A DNA stretch of 64,000 bases. Origin: Frateuria edaphi. Lineage in GTDB: Bacteria; Pseudomonadota; Gammaproteobacteria; Xanthomonadales; Rhodanobacteraceae. Location of the stretch: contig NZ_CP088251.1 of assembly GCF_021117405.1 (NCBI RefSeq), positions 124,001-188,000 of the forward strand, written 5' to 3'. The notes beneath the pieces are model-generated. The model was not told where the DNA came from and did not search any database. It saw nothing but the letters and a program-made list of their open reading frames with translations. A program made the position numbers and the translations under genes. Shown in pieces: positions 25,376 to 34,664 of the stretch. Each line of letters begins with the position of its first letter. Position 1 is the first letter of the stretch.

Positions 25376-26343
25376 ACGCCCCTGCCGCTACGGAAAAGGC
25401 CGCGCCGCGCAGCGAACGCAGCCAGTCCCGCCGTTTCGCCGGCTGGCGCGAGCACCACGGCTGGAGCGCGGCGGCGAGCCTGCGCCGGCTCGGTGGCCGC
25501 CCGCTCGGCACGCTGATGACCGTGGCCGTCCTTGGCCTGGCGCTGGCGCTGCCGCTCGCGTTCTACCTGCTGCTGGCCAACGTGCAATCGATAGGCGGCG
25601 CGCTTGGCCAGAACCCGGCGATCAGCGTGTTCCTGAAGACCGACCAGGCCGGTGCGCAGGCCAATCTGCTGGCCGGCGAACTGCGCGGCCGCGCCGACGT
25701 GACGGCAGTGACCGTCAAGTCGCCGCAGCAGGGCCTGGATGAACTGGCCACCCTGCAGGGTTTTTCCGGTGCCGTGCACGCGCTCGACGAGGCCAATCCG
25801 CTGCCGTGGGTGCTGGTGGTGCAGCCCAGGGCCGGGCTCGACGCGGCCGCGGTGGGCGCGCTGGTCGAAGCGCTGCGCGGTGAACGCGCGGTCGACCTGG
25901 TGCAGGACAGCGGCCAGTGGCGGCAGCGGCTCGATGCGCTGCTGGACGTCGGCCATCGCGTGGTGCTCGTGCTGGCCGCCTTGCTCGCGCTGGCCGCGCT
26001 GCTGGTGGTCGGCAACACCGTCCGCACCGACATCGCCGGCCGGCGCGAGGAGATCGGCGTGCAGATGCTGCTGGGCGCCAGCCGCGCCTTCGTGCGCCGG
26101 CCGTATCTGTACGCGGGTATTTGGTATGGCCTGTTCGGCGGCGTGCTGGCCTCGTTGCTGGCGCTGGCGATCGAACTGGCGCTGGCTGGCCCGGCGGCGG
26201 AACTGGACCGCGCCTACGGGGGCAGCCTCAGCCTTGGCGCGCTGCCGTGGTGGCTGCTGCTGGCCGTACCGCTGGCGTCTGCCGTGCTGGGCTGGATCGG
26301 CGCACGGCTGGTCAGCGCGCGGCAGTTGCGCAAGGCCGCCTAG
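25372..26343 (+). CDS. ftsX: Cell division protein FtsX
   Basis: 323 residues, starting with the GTG that overlaps the ftsE stop. Layout typical of FtsX: cytoplasmic N-terminus with a Ser/Arg-rich tail, first membrane segment (about 43-65), extracytoplasmic loop of about 100 residues, then three membrane segments (about 195-220, 245-275 and 290-312). It contains GNTVRTDIAGRREEIGVQMLLGAS, split by the membrane boundary, the FtsX/MacB-type signature. Works with FtsE to control septal hydrolases. Unlike E. coli, rpoH does not follow directly: three other genes intervene. Confidence 0.94.
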   Translation: MNAPAATEKAAPRSERSQSRRFAGWREHHGWSAAASLRRLGGRPLGTLMTVAVLGLALALPLAFYLLLANVQSIGGALGQNPAISVFLKTDQAGAQANLLAGELRGRADVTAVTVKSPQQGLDELATLQGFSGAVHALDEANPLPWVLVVQPRAGLDAAAVGALVEALRGERAVDLVQDSGQWRQRLDALLDVGHRVVLVLAALLALAALLVVGNTVRTDIAGRREEIGVQMLLGASRAFVRRPYLYAGIWYGLFGGVLASLLALAIELALAGPAAELDRAYGGSLSLGALPWWLLLAVPLASAVLGWIGARLVSARQLRKAA

Positions 26344-26448
26344 GTTCCCTTAGTGACCGCCTTCGCAACCCGTGCGAGGCGTGATGGTGCAAGATAGCCC
26401 CGGGTGCGCGCGGGGCGTACACGGGGTTCGGATGTGGATGGGTGGGGC

Positions 26449-27285
26449 ATGAATGCAGACGTTGGCAGCCGCAGCGCCGGCACCGCTCCGCGGGTGCTGG
26501 TGGTGGACGGCTCCAAGGTGGTGCGCCAGCTGATCACGCGCGTGCTCAAGGCCGAATTGCCGGAAGCCGAACTGGTCGATTGCGGTAGCGGCGCCGACGC
26601 GCGCGAACTGATCGAGCGGGGCCCGTTCGACTTCATCACCATCGCATTGCGCCTGCCCGACATGGATGGCCTGGAACTGGCGCGCCACGTGCGCGAATCG
26701 GCCCAGGCCTATGTGCCGATCGTGGTGGTTTCCGGCGATGTCGACGCGCGCCTGCACAAGCGCGAGCTGGGCGACGTCACCGATTATTTCGACAAGTCGC
26801 TGGGCTTCCAGGCTCTGGCCGATTTCATCCGCGGCTACGTGCGGCCGGAAGCGACCGCCGAGGGCACCGTGCTGTACGTGGAGGACAGCCGCGTAGTGGC
26901 GCTGGCCACCCGCCGCATGCTCGAGAAGATCGGCCTGACCGTGCGCCACGTGGTCAGCGTGGAGGACGCCCTGGCCATGCTGGAGACCGATCGCGCGCAA
27001 GGCCGGATCGGCGCCGACGTGGTGCTCACCGACGTCAGCCTGAAGGGCGAGCTCACCGGCGGCGACCTGCTCGAACGCATCCGCAGCCAGTTCGGCTACG
27101 GCAAGGGCGCGCTGCCGGTGCTGGTCATGACCGGCGACGAGAACCCGGCCAACCAGGCCGCGTTGCTCAAGGCTGGCGCCAACGACCTGGTCGAGAAGCC
27201 GGTCGAGGAAAAGCTGCTGGTCACCAAGCTGTTGTTCCAGTTGCGGGTGGCCCGGCACCTGCGCCAGCGAACCCAAGGCGCGTGA
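26449..27285 (+). CDS. Tandem-receiver response regulator, first receiver degenerate
   Basis: 278 residues: two CheY-like receiver domains (about 14-130 and 138-270) and no output domain. The second is complete: E145/D146, phospho-acceptor D195 in VVLTDVSL, T228 in VMTGDEN and K250 in VEKPV. The first keeps D20, S95 and K116, but the residue aligned with the phospho-acceptor is A66 ([12 protein letters not shown]), so it cannot be phosphorylated in the usual way. One acidic-pocket residue is also replaced by glycine (VVDGSK). It may signal by protein-protein contact in chemotaxis-, pilus- or c-di-GMP-type pathways. GTG of ung overlaps its stop. ATG at 26449 chosen over 26404 because the receiver starts shortly after. 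Confidence 0.88.
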   Translation: MNADVGSRSAGTAPRVLVVDGSKVVRQLITRVLKAELPEAELVDCGSGADARELIERGPFDFITIALRLPDMDGLELARHVRESAQAYVPIVVVSGDVDARLHKRELGDVTDYFDKSLGFQALADFIRGYVRPEATAEGTVLYVEDSRVVALATRRMLEKIGLTVRHVVSVEDALAMLETDRAQGRIGADVVLTDVSLKGELTGGDLLERIRSQFGYGKGALPVLVMTGDENPANQAALLKAGANDLVEKPVEEKLLVTKLLFQLRVARHLRQRTQGA

Positions 27286-27998
27286 GCGACACCGAAGAAG
27301 CCGAACGCGTCCGCCTGGAGCCTTCCTGGAAGGCGCGCCTGGGCGATTACCTGGAACGACCGGACATGCGCGCGCTGGCGGATTTCCTGCGCACCGAAAA
27401 GCGAGCCGGCAAGGTGCTCTATCCGCCCGGGCCGGAGATCTTCAACGCCTTCGCGCATACGCCCTTCGACAAGGTGCGCGTGGTGATCCTGGGCCAGGAT
27501 CCCTACCACGGCCCCGGCCAGGCACATGGATTGTGTTTCTCGGTGCGGCCCGGCGTGCCGGTGCCGCCTTCGCTCAACAACATCTTTGCCGAGATTGCGC
27601 GCGACCTTGGCATCCCGCGCCCCGACCACGGCTGCCTTACGCCGTGGGCCGACCAGGGCGTGCTGCTGCTCAACAGCGTGATGACGGTCGAGCAGGGCCG
27701 CGCCGGCGCGCACCAGAACAAGGGCTGGGAAGGCTTCACCGATGCCGCCATCGCGGCGCTCGACCGCGAACGCGAGGGGCTGGTGTTCATGCTCTGGGGT
27801 GCCTATGCCCAGCGCAAGGGCCGACTGGTCGACCCGAGTCGCCACCTGGTGCTGAGCTCGGTGCATCCCTCGCCGCTGTCGGCCCATCGTGGCTTCATCG
27901 GCAACGGCCATTTCTCGGCCGCCAACCGTTACCTGGAAAGCCGCGGCCAGGCTCCGGTCGATTGGTCGCTGCCGCCGCGTTCACGGCTCGCTGCTTGA
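27282..27998 (+). CDS. ung: Uracil-DNA glycosylase
   Basis: 238 residues, family 1 UDG. Catalytic motif [13 protein letters not shown] with the water-activating aspartate, and the leucine-loop motif [31 protein letters not shown] is also characteristic. Removes uracil from DNA. It starts at a GTG overlapping the stop of the tandem-receiver gene (GTGA), so it is translationally coupled to a signalling protein, which is unusual for ung. An EF-hand protein gene follows 55 bp later. Confidence 0.95.
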   Translation: MSDTEEAERVRLEPSWKARLGDYLERPDMRALADFLRTEKRAGKVLYPPGPEIFNAFAHTPFDKVRVVILGQDPYHGPGQAHGLCFSVRPGVPVPPSLNNIFAEIARDLGIPRPDHGCLTPWADQGVLLLNSVMTVEQGRAGAHQNKGWEGFTDAAIAALDREREGLVFMLWGAYAQRKGRLVDPSRHLVLSSVHPSPLSAHRGFIGNGHFSAANRYLESRGQAPVDWSLPPRSRLAA

Positions 27999-28053
27999 CG
28001 CTGTAGGACTGGCGTGGAAGTGTCGATCGAAGTGACACGACAAGGAGTACGTC

Positions 28054-28431
28054 ATGTGCAAGCCGATCGGTTTCCTGGTGATTTTCGCGGCCGCTGCGAT
28101 GCCGGTGGCCAGTGCGGCAGCCGATGAGGTCGGCTCTCGCCTGCAACTTCCGTCGTTCGAGCAGGTCGATGCCAACCACGACGGCGTGCTCAGCCGTTCG
28201 GAGCTTCCCGACGGCCTGCAGGACATGCGAATGCATTTCAGCCAGTACGCGTACGCGGACAACCGGATCTCGCGGCAGACGTATGCGCGGTACGCGTCTT
28301 CCGGGGAGCGGCGGCTGACCTCCGCGCCGAGGACATTCCTGGAACCCCGCGGTCGAATGGCGCCGCCACAGTCCTACCGCCGGGCGGATACCCCTGGCGC
28401 CACGCCGACGCCGCCGGTTCACAAGCGTTAG
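28054..28431 (+). CDS. Exported protein with a single EF-hand loop
   Basis: 125 residues. Signal peptide ending near residue 23 (SAAA), then one canonical calcium loop DANHDGVLSRSE (about 39-50). The rest is basic and Pro/Arg-rich with no second complete loop. Strong Shine-Dalgarno AAGGAG before the ATG. Proteins with a signal peptide and one or two EF-hands are common in Xanthomonadales, usually without known function. Sits between ung and rpoH; it is probably not needed for either. Calcium binding is an inference from the loop. Confidence 0.78.
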   Translation: MCKPIGFLVIFAAAAMPVASAAADEVGSRLQLPSFEQVDANHDGVLSRSELPDGLQDMRMHFSQYAYADNRISRQTYARYASSGERRLTSAPRTFLEPRGRMAPPQSYRRADTPGATPTPPVHKR

Positions 28432-28540
28432 ATCGCCCATGTGAACAATGGCCCGATGGCCGGACGACGAGGGCTGGCGATGCCGCCCGCATTGCTGTAC
28501 GATTCGGTACATTAAATCTCGCAGCGAACTTTTCAGCCTT

Positions 28541-28567
28541 TTAGCACTCTCAATACCGGAGTGCTAA
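28541..28567. promoter_or_regulatory. CIRCE operator (HrcA site) upstream of rpoH
   Basis: TTAGCACTC (28541-28549), a 9-bp spacer, GAGTGCTAA (28559-28567). This matches the CIRCE consensus at all 18 arm positions with the exact 9-9-9 spacing. It ends 28 bp before the rpoH start and just upstream of the Shine-Dalgarno GGAGG. CIRCE is bound by the heat-shock repressor HrcA, so rpoH itself appears to be under HrcA control. hrcA is not in this window. Confidence 0.95.
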
Positions 28568-28595
28568 GCTGCGATTTACTTGCCGGAGGTTCCAC

Positions 28596-29447
<852 letters not shown>

Positions 29448-29468
29448 CAAATGCCGTCACGGCAAACG

Positions 29469-29499
29469 AAAAAGCGGCCCTCGTGGCCGCTTTTTTTTT
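29469..29499 (+). terminator. Intrinsic terminator of rpoH
   Basis: Stem AAAGCGGCC / GGCCGCTTT with a 5-nt loop, followed by a run of nine T on the plus strand. Textbook Rho-independent terminator. Confidence 0.93.
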
Positions 29500-29697
29500 G
29501 CGTTCCTGCACAGCCGGCCATCAGCGATGGGGCTGGGAACGACTGACCAAGCAAGGCCAAGCCGTTTCTTAAGGTGCCCGAGCGCCGGCCGGCGATCGGA
29601 AGCCCGCACCCGAGCCAGGTCGCGGCGGGCTCCCGCAATGGCGACAGCAGGATGGCGTTCTTGCCGGGATCCCTGCGAGTCCCGGCCCCTTGCCCGG

Positions 29698-29719
29698 CCC
29701 TCTCCCTGGCGGGAGGGGG
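29698..29719. repeat. CCCTCTCC-type palindrome
   Basis: CCCTCTCCC, loop TGGC, then GGGAGGGGG (one mismatch). Sits just beyond the 3' end of tal, between convergent rpoH and tal. The 200 bp between this and the rpoH terminator show nothing I can name. Confidence 0.6.
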
Positions 29720-29730
29720 AGCAAGGCGCG

Positions 29731-30684
29731 TCAGAGCCGCTCGGCCAACAGCTTTTCCAGCTGCCGCTGGTCGGCCGCGAACTTGCGGATGCCTTCGGCC
29801 AGTTTGTCGCTGGCCATCGCATCCTCGTTCATGCCCCAGCGGAAGCGCGCCTCGTCGACGGCCGGGGGACGTTCCGTGCGGGTGCCATCGTCGGCCATGC
29901 GGCGCGGCAGCGGCTCATCCGATCCATCGAGTTCCGCCATCAGGTCGGGACTGATGGTCAGGCGGTCGCAGCCGGCCAGGGCCTGGATCTGGCCGACGTT
30001 GCGGAAGCTCGCGCCCATCACCACGGTCTCGTAGCCGTGGGTCTTGTAGTAGTGGTAGATGCGCCGCACCGACTGCACGCCCGGGTCTTCGTCCGGCGCG
30101 TACTGCTTGACCCCGGTGTTGGCCACGTACCAGTCCATGATGCGGCCCACGAACGGCGAGATCAGGAACACGCCCACCTCGGCACTGGCCACCGCCTGTT
30201 CGAACGCGAACAGCAGGGTCATGTTGCACTGGATGCCGCGCCGCTCCAGTTCGCGCGCGGCGCGCACGCCCTCCCAGGTCGAGGCCAGCTTGATCAGCAC
30301 GCGGTCGCGCTTGATGCCGGCGTCCTCGTACAGCCCGATCAGCCGCTCGGCCTTGGCGATGCTGGCGTCGGAGTCGAACGACAGCCGCGCATCCACTTCA
30401 GTGGAGACACGGCCGGGGACCAGCTCCAGGATCTTGCGCCCGACCGCCACCGCGAGGTGGTCGCCGGCATCGACCAGCTGCTGTTCGCGCGAATGGCTTT
30501 TGGCCCGCGCCCATGCCAGCGACTCCTCCAGCAGTGGGGCGAAACTGCTCTGCGTGACCACCTTGAGCAGCAGCGACGGGTTGGTGGTGGCGTCGACCGG
30601 ACGCCACCGGGCGATCGCATCGACGTCGCCGGTGTCGGCGACGACGGTGGTGTATTGGCGCAGTTGTTCGAGTTGGGAGGGCAC
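29731..30684 (-). CDS. tal: Transaldolase (TalB type)
   Basis: 317 residues, same size as E. coli TalB. Exchanges a three-carbon dihydroxyacetone unit between sugar phosphates in the non-oxidative pentose phosphate pathway. The Schiff-base lysine is in [22 protein letters not shown] near the N-terminus, [14 protein letters not shown], and [12 protein letters not shown] are all diagnostic. The gene starts 15 bp after the stop of the type II NADH dehydrogenase gene, so the two are probably one transcript. Confidence 0.96.
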   Translation of the reverse strand: MPSQLEQLRQYTTVVADTGDVDAIARWRPVDATTNPSLLLKVVTQSSFAPLLEESLAWARAKSHSREQQLVDAGDHLAVAVGRKILELVPGRVSTEVDARLSFDSDASIAKAERLIGLYEDAGIKRDRVLIKLASTWEGVRAARELERRGIQCNMTLLFAFEQAVASAEVGVFLISPFVGRIMDWYVANTGVKQYAPDEDPGVQSVRRIYHYYKTHGYETVVMGASFRNVGQIQALAGCDRLTISPDLMAELDGSDEPLPRRMADDGTRTERPPAVDEARFRWGMNEDAMASDKLAEGIRKFAADQRQLEKLLAERL

Positions 30685-30699
30685 GATGGGGTCCGGGTG

Positions 30700-32001
30700 T
30701 CAGGGGATGTCGGAGGGGCGTTCGTCCGCGGTGGGCACGTCGTCCGCGTCGGCACCGGTGACGATGCGGGCGTGGCGCTCGTAGGTCCAGTAGGCCCAGG
30801 CCCAGTCCAGCAGCACCACCAGCCGGTTGCGGAAGCCGATCAGGAAGTAGATGTGGGCGACGAGCCAGACCCACCACGCCGGCGGGCCGGAGAGCCGCAG
30901 CCGCCCGAATTGTGCCACCGCGGCCATGCGCCCGATGGTGGCGAGCGCACCCTGGTCGCGGTAGTGAAACGGAGCGGGCGTCGACTCGGCGTCGACGCGC
31001 GCGCGGATGCACCGCGCGACGTGGTGGCCCATCTGCTTCGCTGCCGGTGCCACGCCCGGCACCAGCGAACCGTCCGCGCGCTCGACGCAGGCCAGGTCGC
31101 CGATCACGAATACGTCCGGATGGGAGGGCAGGCTGAGGTCGGCCGCGACGCGTACGCGGCCGGCGCGATCGACGGGGGTGCCAAGGCGGCGGCCCAGCGG
31201 CGAGGCGGCCACGCCGGCCGCCCACAGCACGGTACGGGCGGCCAGCGGCGTATCCTGCAGGCACACGCCGGCGCCGTCGATGGCGGTCACCGCGGTGCCG
31301 GTGCGCACTTCCACGCCAAGGCGCTCGAGCTGGTGGTGCGCCTTGGCCGACAGTGCCGGATCGAACGCCGCCAGCAACCGCGGACCGGCCTCGACCAGCA
31401 CAACGCGCGCACTGTGCGGCGTGCTGCGGCGGAACTCGCGCGGCAGCGTGTGGCGGGCGATCTCGGCCAGCGTGCCGGCCAGCTCCACGCCGGTCGGGCC
31501 GCCGCCGACCACGACGAAGTTCAGCCAGGCGCGGCGCTCGGCCAGGTCGTCCTCGCGCTCGGCCCGCTCGAAGGCGAGCAACACGCGGCGGCGGATCGCG
31601 AAGGCATCGTCCAGCGTCTTCAGGCCGGGTGCCCAGCGCGCCCACGCGTCGTGGCCGAAATAGGCGTGGGTGGCGCCGGTGGCGACGACCAGGAAGTCGT
31701 AGTCCAGCGTCTCGTGGACGAAGCGCACGCGGCGCGCCGTGAGGTCCACGTCCAGCGCCTCGTCCAGCAGTACGGTCACGTTGTCCTGCTTGCGCAGGAT
31801 CTGCCGCAAGGGCGCCGCGATCGAGGGCGCAGAGAGCCCCGCGGTGGCGACCTGGTAGAGCAGCGGCTGGAACAGATGGTGGTTGCGCCGATCGATCAGG
31901 GTGACGCGCACGGGCGCACCGGCGAGGCCGCGGGCGGTGGCCAGGCCGCCGAAGCCGCCGCCGAGGATCACGACGTGGGGAAGCGTCGGGCCATCGTCCA
32001 T
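30700..32001 (-). CDS. ndh: Type II NADH dehydrogenase (NDH-2)
   Basis: 433 residues from the ATG at 32001. Two Rossmann motifs: FAD-binding VVILGGGFGGLATA near the N-terminus and NADH-binding FVVVGGGPTGVELAG in the middle. VATGATHAYFGHD, VLWAAGV and VFVIGDLA follow, then a C-terminal amphipathic and hydrophobic region (WWVWLVAHIYFLIGFRNRL) for membrane attachment. It oxidises NADH and reduces quinone without pumping protons. The 99 bp upstream in the same frame lack start-like context. Followed closely by tal. Upstream there is half a REP-like repeat. Confidence 0.93.
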   Translation of the reverse strand: MDDGPTLPHVVILGGGFGGLATARGLAGAPVRVTLIDRRNHHLFQPLLYQVATAGLSAPSIAAPLRQILRKQDNVTVLLDEALDVDLTARRVRFVHETLDYDFLVVATGATHAYFGHDAWARWAPGLKTLDDAFAIRRRVLLAFERAEREDDLAERRAWLNFVVVGGGPTGVELAGTLAEIARHTLPREFRRSTPHSARVVLVEAGPRLLAAFDPALSAKAHHQLERLGVEVRTGTAVTAIDGAGVCLQDTPLAARTVLWAAGVAASPLGRRLGTPVDRAGRVRVAADLSLPSHPDVFVIGDLACVERADGSLVPGVAPAAKQMGHHVARCIRARVDAESTPAPFHYRDQGALATIGRMAAVAQFGRLRLSGPPAWWVWLVAHIYFLIGFRNRLVVLLDWAWAYWTYERHARIVTGADADDVPTADERPSDIP

Positions 32002-32085
32002 GGGCTTTGCCTCATGCAAGGATGCGTCCGCCCATTGTCCCACCTCGAGGTGCGGAAGCCGAATGCCCCGCCATGCGCGATCCAC

Positions 32086-32118
32086 CGCGCGGTCGCGCAC
32101 AGGTGCGCTCGCGCTCGG
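32086..32118. repeat. Half copy of the GGAGCGCAC/GTGCGC-type repeat
   Basis: GCGGTCGCGCACAGGTGCGC matches the complement of one arm of the element at 15599. No second arm within 100 bp. Lies between priA and ndh, both on the minus strand. Confidence 0.5.
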
Positions 32119-32130
32119 ATCAGGGCACCG

Positions 32131-34296
32131 TCAGTAAAGGTCGATCGGATCGACGTCGATCGACCAACGCACCTTGCGCGCCGATGGCAGCGCCGCCAGC
32201 GCGTGCTGCCATGGCCGCAGCGCGGCATGCAGCGGACCGCGGGTGTCGGCCTCGACCAGCAGCTGCCCGCGATGGCGCCCGGCGCGCAGCGGCATCGGCG
32301 CGGGCATGGGTCCGGCGATGCGCAGCGCCGGATCGTCCGGCAGCGCCGCGTGCGCCTCGGCGAGAAAAGCATCGACCGCCGCGCGCTGGTGCGCCTCTAC
32401 GCGCAGCAGGGCCTGGTGGCTGTAAGGCGGCAGCAGCGCATCGCGACGTTCGGCCAGCAGTTCGCGCGCGGCCGCGGCGTAGCCGTGCGCGAGCAGGCCG
32501 CGCAGCAGCGGGTGTTCGGGATGGTGGGTCTGCAGCAGCACGCGGCCAGGCTTGCGCGCGCGCCCGGCGCGGCCGGCCACCTGCACCACCAGTTGGGCGA
32601 GTCGCTCGCCCGCGCGGAAATCGATGCTGTGCAGACCCTCGTCCACGCCGACGATGGCGACCAGGGTGAGGTTGGGCAGGTCGTGCCCCTTGGCCAGCAT
32701 CTGCGTGCCGACCAGGATCGCGGGCGCGTCGTCCTGCAGCCCGTCCAGCAACTGCTCGAACGCATCTCGGCGGCGCGTGGTCTCGCGGTCGATGCGCAGC
32801 ACCGGCACGTCGGAAAAGCGCGCGGTGAGCGCTTCCTCCAGCCGCTCGGTGCCTTGGCCCTGGGGCTTGAGCTCGGCACCGCCGCAGGCAGGGCAGGCCG
32901 GTGGCACGCCCGCATGGCGGTCGCAGTGGTGGCAGACCAGCGTGCGGCGTTGCGCGTGCAGGGTCATCGGGCGCTCGCAGCGCGGGCAGTCGGCATGCCA
33001 ACCGCAGGCGTGGCACAGCAGCACCGGCGCATAACCGCGACGGTTGCGGAACACCAGCGCCTGTTCGCCGCGGCCGACCGCCTCGGCCACCGCCGCCAGC
33101 AGCGCGGGCGACAGGCCGTGGTCCAGCCGCTGCGCGCGCATGTCCACGATCTGCACCTGCGGCGGGCGCACCGCGCCGGGCCGCGCGCGCAGGTGCAGGG
33201 AGCGGTAGCGGCCGACCTCGACGTTGGCGAGCGTCTCCAGCGACGGCGTGGCCGAGCCCAGCAGCACCGGAACGCCCAGCGCGCGGCCGCGCACCAGCGC
33301 CAGGTCGCGGGCGTGGTAGCGGAAGCCTTCCTGCTGTTTGTAGGCGCCGTCGTGTTCCTCATCGACCACGATCAGGCCGGCCTGCGGCAGTGGCGTGAAC
33401 ACCGCCGAGCGGGTGCCCAGCACCACGCGCGCCTCGCCGTTGCGAGCGCGCAGCCAGGCGCGCGCGCGTTCGCCCTCGGCCAGGTTGGAATGGATCACTT
33501 CCACCGGCACGCCCAGCCGCTCGCGCAGGCGCCGGACGGTCTGTGGTGCCAGGCCGATTTCCGGCACCAGCAGCAGGGCCTGCCTGCCCGCCGCCAATGC
33601 CTGGGCGATCAGCGCCAGGTAGACCTCGGTCTTGCCGCTGCCGGTGACGCCATCGAGCAGGAACGGCTGGAAGTGGCCGGCGGCGCCGGCGACCGCCGCC
33701 ACGGCGGCCTCCTGTTCGGCGCTCAGCGGCGGGGCGGGTGAGGGCGCCGGCTCCGCCGCTTCGGGTTCACGCTGCTCGACCAATGCCGCCTCCAGTAGGC
33801 GTCGCGCGGCGGGTCGCCAGCCCGGCAGGGCGAGATCCAGCTCGGCGGCGCCCAGCGGCGCCGCGGCGAGCAGGTCGAGCAGCGCCCGGCTGGAGCCGCG
33901 CCGGCTGCCCGCATCGCGCGCGCTCTGCCCGGCCACGGTGAGCGCGTAGCAGGGCTCGGTGGTTTCCGGCAGCGGTCGCGGTTCGCGCAGCGCCAGCGGC
34001 AACGCGTTGGCGTAGGCCTCGCCCGGCGCCGCAAGCCAATAGTCGGCCGCCCAGGCAAGGGTGTGCATCAGTTCGGCATCGAGCAACGGGCCCCCGTCCA
34101 GCACCGCCAGCACGGACTTGAGCCGCACCCCGTCCACGGCCGCCTCGACGTCGGCGGCCACGACCACGCCCACCATCTTCTTGCGTCCGAACGGCACCAG
34201 CACGCGGCTACCGACCGCCACGCCGCCGGCGGGCGGCAGATAGTCGAACAGGCGGGCGAGCGGAACCGGCAGGGCAACGCGGACGACGGCGGGCAT
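32131..34296 (-). CDS. priA: Primosomal protein N' (replication restart helicase PriA)
   Basis: 721 residues from the ATG at 34296 (732 in E. coli). An N-terminal 3'-DNA-end binding domain (VRVALPVPLARLFDYLPP) is followed by helicase motifs: GVTGSGKTEVYLALI (Walker A), DEEHDGAYKQQEGFRYHARD (DEAH-like box) and LLGSATPSLET. Eight zinc-binding cysteines lie in the CHACGWHADCPRC and CHHCDRHAGVPPACPACG blocks. GTQMLAKGHDLPNLTLV closes the helicase. PriA recognises stalled forks and reloads the replisome. Upstream lies a palindromic pair of DnaA boxes, so priA may be DnaA-regulated. GAGGTG precedes the ATG. Confidence 0.96.
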   Translation of the reverse strand: MPAVVRVALPVPLARLFDYLPPAGGVAVGSRVLVPFGRKKMVGVVVAADVEAAVDGVRLKSVLAVLDGGPLLDAELMHTLAWAADYWLAAPGEAYANALPLALREPRPLPETTEPCYALTVAGQSARDAGSRRGSSRALLDLLAAAPLGAAELDLALPGWRPAARRLLEAALVEQREPEAAEPAPSPAPPLSAEQEAAVAAVAGAAGHFQPFLLDGVTGSGKTEVYLALIAQALAAGRQALLLVPEIGLAPQTVRRLRERLGVPVEVIHSNLAEGERARAWLRARNGEARVVLGTRSAVFTPLPQAGLIVVDEEHDGAYKQQEGFRYHARDLALVRGRALGVPVLLGSATPSLETLANVEVGRYRSLHLRARPGAVRPPQVQIVDMRAQRLDHGLSPALLAAVAEAVGRGEQALVFRNRRGYAPVLLCHACGWHADCPRCERPMTLHAQRRTLVCHHCDRHAGVPPACPACGGAELKPQGQGTERLEEALTARFSDVPVLRIDRETTRRRDAFEQLLDGLQDDAPAILVGTQMLAKGHDLPNLTLVAIVGVDEGLHSIDFRAGERLAQLVVQVAGRAGRARKPGRVLLQTHHPEHPLLRGLLAHGYAAAARELLAERRDALLPPYSHQALLRVEAHQRAAVDAFLAEAHAALPDDPALRIAGPMPAPMPLRAGRHRGQLLVEADTRGPLHAALRPWQHALAALPSARKVRWSIDVDPIDLY

Positions 34297-34664
34297 GGAC
34301 ACCTCGTGGGCAGCCCAGTGTAGCGGCTCGCCCGCGGTCTCCTGCGGCCGGCCGGGGGAGTGCTGCCCGGTCATCTAGGAATCTTTCCTAAGTGACTCTC
34401 CCCCGACGGAAATTTCCCTTATCCACAAAGGCTGTGGATAAGTCTGTGGACGGGCCGGGGAGAGTGCTGTCAAAGCCCTGTCACAGTGGCCCTCGGGCAC
34501 GTGCTGGGCAAAAAATAACCAGCAAATTTAGCTTTTTGAAATCAACGACTTGCGGTATGGCGTGTGATGGTGTTCACGTTCTGCTCATGGTCCCCTAAGC
34601 GGCCTTGACAGTTCCACGACGCTGTGCAAAACCGCCTCGACAGGCATTTCCGGACGCCGGTCGC
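34297..34664. other. priA upstream region with DnaA boxes and an AT-rich patch
   Basis: 368 bp without a gene. From left to right: a small hairpin TAGGAA/TTCCTA (34376-34390), the DnaA-box cluster at 34419-34450, a CTGTCACAG palindrome near 34480, and an AT-rich patch (34509-34546), striking in this GC-rich window. The region should hold the priA promoter on the minus strand and the terminator of the DUF3667 gene, which I could not find. Confidence 0.6.
34419..34450. promoter_or_regulatory. DnaA-box cluster (two perfect boxes as a palindrome plus a partial third)
   Basis: TTATCCACA at 34419-34427 and TGTGGATAA at 34433-34441 are both perfect matches to the DnaA consensus. They face each other across AAGGC and form a 23-bp perfect inverted repeat. 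TGTGGACGG at 34445-34453 is a partial third box. They lie about 125 bp upstream of the priA start. Confidence 0.75.

Noticed and set aside
34419-34546. Chromosomal origin of replication
   Set aside because: Only two perfect DnaA boxes and one partial, no dnaA, dnaN or gidA nearby, and a single AT-rich patch. Treated as a regulatory DnaA site instead.
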